In this document: positions 32,281 through 41,900 of the stretch, in pieces
Layout: each line of letters begins with the position of its first letter
How positions within the stretch are numbered: position 1 is the stretch's first letter
Assembly: GCA_050874585.1 (NCBI GenBank)
Contig: JBNMKZ010000012.1
Coordinates: 1-48,667 of the forward strand
DNA length: 48,667 nucleotides
Source: UBA1067 sp050874585
GTDB lineage: Bacteria; Verrucomicrobiota; Kiritimatiellia; RFP12; UBA1067
Direction of reading: 5' to 3'
The notes under the pieces: model-generated
What the model was told of the DNA's origin: nothing
Seen by the model: only the letters and a program-made list of their open reading frames with translations
Databases searched by the model: none
Position numbers and translations under genes: made by a program

Positions 32281-35097
32281 ATGAAAAATACGAAGGCTCA
32301 AGTTCTCTTTCTACTTTCGATTCTCTTTCCTGCTCTTGGCGGACTCTTTGCCGCTGACCTGACATTCAAGGTCTCGGCGGACCATGCGGACAATCTCTAT
32401 GTCCTTGGGGAGCCAGCGACTTTGACGGTCACCTGTCTTGAGGATGGACGGGCGGCGACATCGGGTGTCGTGACGGCGCGGCTCGATAATTTCGGTGAGC
32501 GAGTCATCTCAGAACAGCGTTTTGATCTTTCGAAGGCATCGACATTTCAGGTGAAGGGTGAACTCGCAGAGCCTGGATTCATGCGACTCCTCCTTCGGAG
32601 TGAGGGTTCTGCGAAGGGGGAGAGGACACTGGGGACGGAACTCAGTGGCTACGAATGGAGCGTCGGATATTCACCGCACCGCATTCAGAAGGGGGCGGAA
32701 CTCCCAGCGGATTTTGACGCGTTTTGGTCCGAGGCGCGGGCCAAACTTGCACGGGAAGTCCCGCTTGATCCGCGCATCGAAAAGATACCCGAACGGTGCA
32801 CGGAGCAGTTTGACTTCTACAACATTTCCTTTGCGACCTTCGGCCGCCGCGTCTATGGTCTCATGTCCATTCCGAAGGATGCCTCGCCAACGAAGCGGTA
32901 TCCCGTCCATTTCCAGGTCCCGGGAGCCGGCTGTGGTGCGTGGAGTCAGAATGTGCCGGGTTCGGACAAAGAGATTACGGTCTTCATGACCGTCTTTGAC
33001 TGGGCGCCGTGTTGGAATGATCTCGCGAAGGCCAGCCAGAAGTACAATGCCATGCGGGCCGAGCTGTGCAAGAAGTGGAACGCCATTGAGTATTCGCGGT
33101 CAGGGATCGCCGGTGGACGCGAATCGCACTTCTATTATCCGGTTATTCTTGGCATCGACCGAGTCGTAGACTGGGTCGCATCCCGTCCGGATGTTGACTT
33201 GAACCGTTTTCAGTACGAGGGGACCTCACAGGGCGGAATGTTCGGGCTCATTCTGACGGGGTTGAACAGCCATTTTACGCGGGCGGTCTTCCATGTCCCG
33301 GCGGGTTCGGATTTGCTGGGCTTCCGACTGGGGAATCGGCGCAGCGGATGGCCGAGGCTGGTTGAGTCTCAGCCGACGACGGAGGCAAAGGCCGCGGCGG
33401 AAAAGTGGGCACCCTATTTCGATGCGGCGAATTTTGCGACGAGGGTTCATATTCCTGTTCGTTTTACCTTTGGTTTCTCCGACACAATCTGCCCACCGGC
33501 ATCCGTCTGGAGTGCCTACAATGCGTGTCCTTCGCAGGATAAGGGAATTGAGGGGGGAATTGGCATGACGCACAGCGTGACGAGTGCGTTTTATACGAAG
33601 TACGGGCAGTGGTTGCGGACTAATTATCCACGGGAAATGGACTCGGCGACACCCGAATCGCAGGGCGTGTCATCCAAGGCCATCTTACGCTGGATTGATG
33701 TCTGCGAGCGGACGCTCAAGTCGTTGCACGGCTTTGTGATTGTCCGTCACGGCAAGACTATCGCTGAAGGGTGGTGGAAACCCTATTCGGCCGACCGTAC
33801 GCACATGCTCTATTCCCATTCGAAGAGCTTCACATCGTCGGCAATCGGTTTCTTGGTGGACGAGAGAAAGGTCGATCTTGACGATCGAGTTCTGAAGTTC
33901 TTTCCTGACAAGGCTCCGGCGAATCCATCGGAGAATCTGAAGTCCCTTCGCGTCCGTGACCTTCTGACGATGAATACTGGTGCACGGAAAGAGTATCGCT
34001 ACAAGAAGGGCATAGATGAGGATTGGGAGCGTCTCTTTCTCGCCAATTCTTTTGACTTTGAGCCGGGTACGCGCTTCCAGTATGACTCCTCGGCAACTTA
34101 TATGCTCGCGTCTATCGTTGAACGGGTGACGGGCAAGCGCCTAATGGACTTTCTCGGAGAGCGTCTGTTTGGGCCGCTGGGCATTGAAAAGGCCTGGTCA
34201 ACGACCTCGCCGTCGGGAACCGCTTGCGGTGGCTGGGGTATGAATATGACGACGCGTGAAATCGCTCGGTTTGGACAGCTTTATCTTCAGGAAGGTCGTT
34301 GGGGAGACCGTCAGCTACTCAGCCCAGAATGGATTCGGCTCGCGACATCGCGGCAAACGCGCAGCGGGTGGGACGGCAAGAACGACTTTGCGGACAACGA
34401 CGGCTACCGTGGCTATGGCTTCCAGTTCTGGCGTTGTCGGCACGATGCCTACCGTGCGGACGGGTGGGGCGGTCAGTATACGGTGGTGGTGCCCGAGAAG
34501 GATCTAGTCGTCTCCCTTCATGCGGCACTTGGTGACATGGGTGCGGAGCTCAATTCCATTTGGGATGTCCTCTTGCCGGCTCTGGAGGAACGACCGCTCC
34601 CGGCGAATCCGACGGATGTTGCCGCCCTGGCGGCAAAGTGCGCTTCGCTCGTGCTTCCCGTTGTGAAGGGGAGGGATGAAGCATCGGGTGAACAATCGCT
34701 TGACGGGAAGACGTTCTCGCTCTCGGGTGAAGGGAATCGCTATGGGTTCAAGGATGTACGCATTGTGCGTGAGGAGCATGGATGGAAGGTCTTCCTGACG
34801 GGGGTGTGCGGACAGCAGGTGATTCCCGTCGGGTTTGGGGAATGGCGGTTCGGCGACATCCAGTTGGAGAACTTTACAAGCGAGGCACCGGGGACAATTG
34901 TCGGACGGCAGGATGTGGCTTCGTCCGGTGCGTGGGTTGAACCGAATGTCTTTAGAGTGCACACCTATCTGGTCGGTGGCACATTCCATTTGACGATGAC
35001 ATTTACTGTTGATGAGAAAGGAGAACTCACTCTCCTGTGCGACTTGTGGGGAATGGGCGGCGGAAAGTGGACGCTGAAAGGCGTGAGTGTCCAGTAA
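32281..35097 (+). CDS. Secreted fusion of CE7-like esterase and class C beta-lactamase-fold hydrolase
   Basis: The 938-residue protein has a signal peptide (MKNTKAQVLFLLSILFPALGGLFAAD) and a beta-rich N-terminal domain. An acetyl xylan esterase-like alpha/beta hydrolase follows (about 130-450: DFDAFWSEARAKLA, nucleophile in GTSQGGMF, acid in FSDTICPP, His in GMTHS). Then comes a serine beta-lactamase/esterase fold (about 455-760: SHSKSFTSSAIGFL as SxxK, YDSSATYML as YxS, and a WGGQYT strand), and a C-terminal beta domain. Both active sites look intact. It probably removes acyl groups from plant or host glycans outside the cell. The beta-lactamase fold is more likely an esterase or peptidase than a resistance enzyme. 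Confidence 0.85.
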   Translation: MKNTKAQVLFLLSILFPALGGLFAADLTFKVSADHADNLYVLGEPATLTVTCLEDGRAATSGVVTARLDNFGERVISEQRFDLSKASTFQVKGELAEPGFMRLLLRSEGSAKGERTLGTELSGYEWSVGYSPHRIQKGAELPADFDAFWSEARAKLAREVPLDPRIEKIPERCTEQFDFYNISFATFGRRVYGLMSIPKDASPTKRYPVHFQVPGAGCGAWSQNVPGSDKEITVFMTVFDWAPCWNDLAKASQKYNAMRAELCKKWNAIEYSRSGIAGGRESHFYYPVILGIDRVVDWVASRPDVDLNRFQYEGTSQGGMFGLILTGLNSHFTRAVFHVPAGSDLLGFRLGNRRSGWPRLVESQPTTEAKAAAEKWAPYFDAANFATRVHIPVRFTFGFSDTICPPASVWSAYNACPSQDKGIEGGIGMTHSVTSAFYTKYGQWLRTNYPREMDSATPESQGVSSKAILRWIDVCERTLKSLHGFVIVRHGKTIAEGWWKPYSADRTHMLYSHSKSFTSSAIGFLVDERKVDLDDRVLKFFPDKAPANPSENLKSLRVRDLLTMNTGARKEYRYKKGIDEDWERLFLANSFDFEPGTRFQYDSSATYMLASIVERVTGKRLMDFLGERLFGPLGIEKAWSTTSPSGTACGGWGMNMTTREIARFGQLYLQEGRWGDRQLLSPEWIRLATSRQTRSGWDGKNDFADNDGYRGYGFQFWRCRHDAYRADGWGGQYTVVVPEKDLVVSLHAALGDMGAELNSIWDVLLPALEERPLPANPTDVAALAAKCASLVLPVVKGRDEASGEQSLDGKTFSLSGEGNRYGFKDVRIVREEHGWKVFLTGVCGQQVIPVGFGEWRFGDIQLENFTSEAPGTIVGRQDVASSGAWVEPNVFRVHTYLVGGTFHLTMTFTVDEKGELTLLCDLWGMGGGKWTLKGVSVQ

Positions 35098-35152
35098 CCG
35101 CCAGAAGGTCGAAAGGCGTTTAAACATTGTTCCGCACGGCAGGCGGAAAATG

Positions 35153-35161
35153 TGGTATAAT
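35153..35161 (+). promoter_or_regulatory. Extended -10 promoter of the tRNA gene
   Basis: TGGTATAAT, hexamer 35156-35161, 15 bases before the tRNA 5' end. It has the same form as the protein-gene promoters in this window. Confidence 0.65.
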
Positions 35162-35176
35162 TTCGGGCCAGTGATT

Positions 35177-35255
<79 letters not shown>

Positions 35256-35272
35256 TTTTTTCGCTAAAAGCG

Positions 35273-35896
35273 GTGAATGGTTCATTCCGCGTATATGCGG
35301 AAGCGGAGTACAAATCGGCCGATCTTGAGCAGCGGTTGACAGTAGAGCGGCAGATGAGGGCTTCTGCGGAGACCGAGTGCGACCGGCTTCGCGGCGAGGT
35401 TCTGCGGCTTCGGAACGATCTGGAGGACGCCCTCACTGCGCCCAGGACGGGTAATGGGGACCGGGTAACGGGGGTCGATGAACCCGTGTGTGAGATTCGT
35501 GTGCAAGGGTTGCTCGTTCCGCCAGCGACGGAGGAGGTGTTTCCCGGCGAGGTGCGGGAACACATACTTGCCGTGCTGTCGGAGGGACTGGAGGCGGCGC
35601 AGAGTTCCGAGCGCGAGCGGCGGGCGAATGTGCTGGAAGATGTGCTTGCGGCGAACAAGCCGGGATCTGAACTCGAACGCCGCCGCAGGGTGCTGAAGCA
35701 GATTATCAAGGACACTGGCTCGTTCGTCGATGCCCGCACAATAGCTGCGCTGGAGATGATAGGCTTCAAGTGCGTCTCCGGCAACAAGCATTGGAAGCTC
35801 GACTACGCTAATGTCCGCATCCCGATCTCGAAAACCCTGTCCGACCGCCGTGGCGCACAGAACACGGCAACCGACATAGCAAACAGGTGCTTCTGA
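35273..35896 (+). CDS. Coiled-coil protein with conserved C-terminal module, probably 5'-truncated at the tRNA
   Basis: The frame is open upstream only because it crosses the tRNA gene, so the earliest usable start is GTG 35273, 20 bases after the tRNA, without a ribosome site; ATG 35354 is an alternative. The 207-residue product has a coiled coil (LEQRLTVERQMRASAETECD and the following LRLRNDLED heptads) and a C-terminal block, FKCVSGNKHWKLDYANVRI then KTLSDRRGAQNTATDIANR. The last block recalls small HicA-like double-stranded-RNA-binding folds. The missing normal 5' end directly beside a tRNA suggests a gene cut by integration or recombination there. It is 9 bp upstream of the giant protein gene. 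Confidence 0.6.
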   Translation: MNGSFRVYAEAEYKSADLEQRLTVERQMRASAETECDRLRGEVLRLRNDLEDALTAPRTGNGDRVTGVDEPVCEIRVQGLLVPPATEEVFPGEVREHILAVLSEGLEAAQSSERERRANVLEDVLAANKPGSELERRRRVLKQIIKDTGSFVDARTIAALEMIGFKCVSGNKHWKLDYANVRIPISKTLSDRRGAQNTATDIANRCF

Positions 35897-35905
35897 GGAG
35901 AGAAG

Positions 35906-38900
35906 ATGATCGAAACAATACTTCATGGCATCCAGAAAGGGATCAATGCGGCAACGCCGTGGCTTGTCGGCATGGCTGCAGGGTTCTTTCTCCTGAGGCT
36001 TGTCTTGCTCATAAGGGAAAAGAAGCCGCTTGCAAAGGAACTAAAGTGGTTCTGCGGGCTTACGCCATTCCGCAAATCAGCTGTGATACTGATGTTGGGT
36101 CTCTTCACTTGGTGGGGCGGTGCCAAAGAGCGCGGCTCTTCATCTCCTATCGCAAACGACGATGTCTCGCCAACCCCGTCGCGCGTAGTCGAGACTGTGC
36201 AGCCTCGTTCCCTGCCAGAAGAGATTGCCACTAACGCGCTTGCGATAACTGCGTTCTCGATTAGCCAGATCAACCAAACGGCCTACTTCGAGACTCGCTG
36301 TGCGACGAATCTCTTTGACCACACGGCCTCGCGCAACCTCTATTTGTTTTCGTCCACGAATCTTTTGGAGCGGCGCTGGACGCCGCTTTGCATGATTCAA
36401 ATGCCAGCCAATACGAATGTTCATTCGTTTGTGGTTGCGCAAAGCGATGTCATGCCGTCCATGAGGCATTGGTTTCTCGATTCGTTTGGAGGCGTAGGTT
36501 TTTATCGGTTCGTATTGGACATTGACTCGGACGGAGATGGTGTCGCCGATGACATCGAGAGATTGTGGACATTTACCGACCCATACAAGTTCGACACGGA
36601 CGGTGACGGTCTATCAGATGGTCAGGAACTTTCGTACCAAGTGACCACAAACCCGCTTGCCTACGATACAGATGGCGACGGCGTTGGCGACGGCGATGAA
36701 GTCGCGTCAGGCTCCAATCCTCGCAGGGAAAACTCAGAGCTAGATGAGCTTACCGATGCACAGGAACTCGGCATGATGACTGCAGTGACCGAAGCCAACT
36801 TCATGTGGTTTGATATGTCTAGTGGCACGGATCTGCTTTCTGGCTATTCGACGTTGAACAGCGGCTCATGGCCGATACCGCTTGCTTCTGAAACCGTAGT
36901 CAACAACGCGTGCTACACCAACGCCCGCGTGTGTCTGGACGGGACGGTGTACCTTTTATGTCCCACTAATGTTACGGGAGGGTATGACTACTACAATAGC
37001 AATTTAAGTAACACCCAATGGTCGGCGTCGCACCTTACGGTGGCATTGTGCGGCGCAAACCTTTATGCTCGTACCTCTGATTGGGGCAGTAAGATACTCT
37101 ATGGAAGCCTCGTTTCGGAAGGCGGGGCTTTTGATGTTGTGGAATACCGCAATTTGGGGCTGTATGACCATAACGATACGAACGAACTCATCACCTGCCA
37201 GCTGATATTGCCGCATCACGAGACAAATACCATCTACGTCAGCTATCTTTGTGCTTCAAACACCTTCCGCGATGTCAGTTTCGCGGCAGGAATCCAATGC
37301 GGATGGATACCATCGAACAAGTCGGGCGAAAGGTTTTATAACCTCTCCTGGCCGATTGTCGGAGATTTCCCCCAAGATGGCTTGACAATCAAGTATTCAA
37401 TAGGCACATGCACAGACCCAACCAAGACAGATACTGATGACGATGGACTTTCGGATTCGGACGAGACTTTGCTGTACAATACAAATCCGCGCGTTGCCGA
37501 CACGGACGGCGACGGGATTCCAGACGGCATTGAAGTGTCCATAGGCACCGATCCGAATTCTGTCGATACGGACGCGGATGGAATGCCTGATGGATGGGAA
37601 GTGTACTACGAACTAAATCCTCTTGTTGACGATTCGGCACTTGATCTCGACAATGACGGCCTGTCCAATTATTCGGAATATGCTGCCGGAACAAACCCCG
37701 CCGAAGAGGATACTGACGAGGACGGCATTGGGGACAGGGACGAGCTTGGCTGGTGGGAGCATTCGTCAACGCTTCCGGCTTTTTCTTGCTCAAGTGTCAC
37801 CAACCTCATTTCTTCGTCCATAGGCTATGACGATGACATGTTCCTTGTTACTCTTCCTTTCGAGGTGCGGTTTGCGGGATACAGGGCGACGAAAGCGAAG
37901 GTGAGCGTGAATGGCTTTGTATGGCTCATTACAGACATAGGCGAGATGCCGACATCTTCAGACTACAGCAACCAGGATCTTACAACCAATGCACGTAGTC
38001 AGTACCACGGATTCATCGCGGCGTATTGGGACGACCTTTACGCATATTCAGGACGTAATGCGCAGCTGTCAGTCTCTGATGCCTACGCAAACGGGCAAAG
38101 GTACTGCGTAATCAAGTACCAAAACATCAGCATAAGAAACGATGAATCAAACATGGGTACGTTCCGCGTCGTCATTCCGGCGAATGAAACCAACACGGTG
38201 TATGTCGCATACGACAGCCTCGCTTCGGGGTTCAACGGCTCCAGCGCGACAATTGGAGCGCAATCCCCGAAGAAGGGTTGCAACTTCCCCGTTGCCTACA
38301 ATGAGTCGGGTTCCGTCTCGAACGGCATGGTGATTGCCTATCATTTCGGCACGGGTTCCAACCTATTGATGGCAGACACGGACGGAGACGGGCTGGAAGA
38401 TGGCGACGAGGTCGCGATTGGGACAATACCTGCGGCGGCGGATACGGACAACGACGGGCTCTCGGATTACTGGGAGTATCAGAATGGCATAGACCCATTG
38501 TCCCCCTCCGGTGGCAATGGCACTGACGGCGATCCGGACGGCGACCACCTCACGAACGCAAAGGAACTCGCATACGGGACTGATCCATCCTCTCCTGACA
38601 CAGATTCGGATGGATTGCTGGACTCCGACGAGACGGGTTGCATATTCGTGACCAATGCAGTTCCTTGGATGACGTTCGATGAGAGCGAAGACATCACGGC
38701 GGCACTTTCGTCGGCGAATCGCCGTTGCGTGAATTGGCCTACGCCAGTGGCAATGGCGATGCAGGGAGAAACTGTGACCAACGTGACCATTTCCGCAAAC
38801 GGGATTCTGTTCTTCAATCGTGCGGGGTATGTGAACCAGGGCGATTCGACTTCTGGCGAAACTTTCAGATACGAGGTTGACGACGATGCGCTCGTGATCG

Positions 38901-41900
38901 CGCCATATCTTGAATACACTTATTTCCGCACTGACATTCCGGGGTGCGAGACTGCCGTGAAGGTTGGCACGTCAACATACAACGGGGAAGGATACCTCCT
39001 CGTGGAATTTGACAATGCGTTCCGTAACACGTCAACTTGGCAGACGAACGCAGTTTCCTTCCAGGTTTCGGTTCCAACCAATCATCCGACCTGCGCGTAT
39101 GTCCGCTACAAAGACTTGTATGGACAGTACATGACCGGCGATTACGCCAGCATAGGGATGCAGACTTTCGACAGCCGTTGGCTACATTCGTACTGCGATG
39201 ACGATGCTGGGAAAATCTGGGAAGATCTGTGTCTCGGATTCCTGTTTGGAGCCAATTCCAATGCTCTCGTGTCCGACACCGATGAAGACGGGCTGTCCGA
39301 TGGGATGGAGGTGAACATCGGAACATCGCCCGCGAAGACCGACACGGACGGAGACGAATTGCCGGACAATTGGGAGGTTCTGAACAGCCTCGATCCTCTT
39401 TCGGCCATTGGTGATGACGGAGCCTCCGGCGATCCAGACGGAGATGGAGTGGACAATTATGCAGAATACGAACTCGGTACAAATCCGAATCTTGCTGACA
39501 CGGACAACGACGGCCTTTCTGACGGCAAGGAAGTTGTATGCGTGTCTTTTGCCGGCTCGCTGCCGTGGTTAGAAATCTCAACATTGACGAATGTAACTGT
39601 CGAGATAACGAATGGGTGGAACCAAGCCGTCTGCTGGAATCTGCCCGCCCCGATCTACGTACAGTGCGAGACCGTTACCAATATTACCATCGACAAGAAG
39701 GGAATAGTCTTGCTCAATCGATCTGGATATGCCGATCCAGAATTGTGGCATAATGTATCTGACCTTGAGAACTACGCAGTAGATACCAACTGCTTTACAG
39801 TTGTCCCATACGGCCGAAGCCTTTATTTCTATGGCATAGAGGAACCGTCCGCAATTAAGATAGGTACGGCTGAACATGCCGGCCGAGGCTACATAGTCGT
39901 TGAATATGACAATATGCATCACTACGAGCCCTATTCCTCGACAAACGCCATATCCTTCCAAGTCGCGATACCAACAGGGAGAGTGGAAAGGATTAGTGTG
40001 AGTTATGCGAACAGGATAGGGAATGACACGGATGGAAGAAGTGCGTCGGTCGGTTGCCAGTCTTTTGGGGCTGATGACCGTGTGTCCTATTGCCGCTATG
40101 AGCAGGGCAAAATCTATGACGGAATGAGCATGGCGTTTATGGTCGGTTACGGTTCCGATCCGCTTGTTGCAGATACTGACGACGATGGAATATCGGATGG
40201 CGTGGAGGTGAACACCTACGGGAGTAATCCAAAGTCAACGGATACTGATGCGGATGGATTGCCGGATGCGCAGGAGGCCTCTCTCGGAACCGCCCTAAAC
40301 AACCCTGACTCCGACGGTGACGGCCTTATGGACGGTTGGGAGGTCGCCAATAGCTTCAATCCGCTCTCTACGCCGGGCAGCGGCGAGTCGGCCGTTGATA
40401 CAGATGGGGATAGCCTTACCAATTTGCAGGAGCAGACAGCAGGAAGTAATCCAAGAAATTCCGACAGCGATGGTGACGGGCTTTCGGATTCGGCTGAGTA
40501 TCTGACCCATCATACAAATCCGCTTGTGGCGGATACGGATGGCGATGGGATGACTGACAAGCAGGAAACGGATGCGAACTACGATCCGCTTGATCCTGAC
40601 ATGGATAGAGACGGGATGCCTGATGGATGGGAGAATGCCCACGGGCTTGATCCGCAGAGTGCCACGGGAGATGATGGTGCAGATGGCGATTATTCTGACC
40701 ACGACGGTCTATCTAACATTGATGAATATCTGAATGGAACTAATCCTAATCTTCCAGACAGCGACAATGATGGAGTATCGGACGCCGTTGAGGTCGCCAA
40801 CGGCTCAGATCCAAATAACGCTTCTGATGGCGGACAGGCACCTGCCGTCGACAAGTTCAGGGAGATTGAGTTCAACATAAATGGCGACTATGCGGCCTGG
40901 GAGATGACGATAGAGGGGCTTGGCCCGGATGACACGCGCATACGGAAGATAAGCATGGGCAGGCCCAATGCCGCGAACACGACTACTCTCAAGATGCGGA
41001 AAGGCAACTCGTACAGGCTTTCCATGCGCTGGCTCAACTGCGACGGCCATAACGACGACAGGTCGCCCTGGTATTGCTGGTTGGCCCAGTTGGACGGCTT
41101 GCCGTCAGGCTATACTTTCTCAAGCTACACCAACACCCGCCGCGAGGGACATGAAGTCGTGGTGGGCAATGGCTGGATTGCGGACAACGAAGATGGATTG
41201 CTGACATCGCACGTCCACGAATGTACAACTCAAAGTGACGGAAGTTCCGGCGGCGGCAATGTCGCCGGCGGTTTGACAGCCACGCTGTATGTTCTTGACG
41301 ATCCGAAGCTTATCCCAGACTACGACCGTGACGGCATGATAAGCAACGGAGACAAAACCAAGGCTGAACAGCGAAAAGTTTTGCATTTTTGGATCAACGA
41401 CGACGAAGACGACGATTCCACAGACGGCAAGTACGCGGAATCGCCCAGCGTTGACATACCGGGGGCCAGGACGGGCTGGTTCGAGTTCGGCAGGCGAGAT
41501 CCCGACTGGAACGACTCCAAGGTGAATGGCTACCGTGACCTCATTGATTTCACTCCGGTTTTCATGGATGTGTCCGCAATCCAGATTCTCCCGGAGAAAA
41601 TAAGAAACAGCCTAAGTTTCAAACTTCGTCACGATTCTGAAGCCGTGAATGTGGTGTGGACGGCAATGTCCAAGTCCTTGGTCAGTTCTTTCCAAAAAGG
41701 AACTGTTAACAATTGCGGGCGGAATTTGAACGAGGCGTCCTACAAGGCCGAAACAGAGGAAGTGGAATCCGACGGCATTGATGTGCCGGACGCCCTTGCC
41801 GCACAGATGCGGACAGCTTCGACCGACAAGGGGGTTGTGTTCATAGAGGGCTGCCTGCCTGTGAACGCACCGCTGAAGCTAGACATTTACTACGGGGAAG

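Noticed and set aside
33641..34600. Beta-lactam resistance gene
   Set aside because: The SxxK/YxS fold is fused to a carbohydrate esterase domain in a secreted protein; esterase or peptidase activity is more likely.
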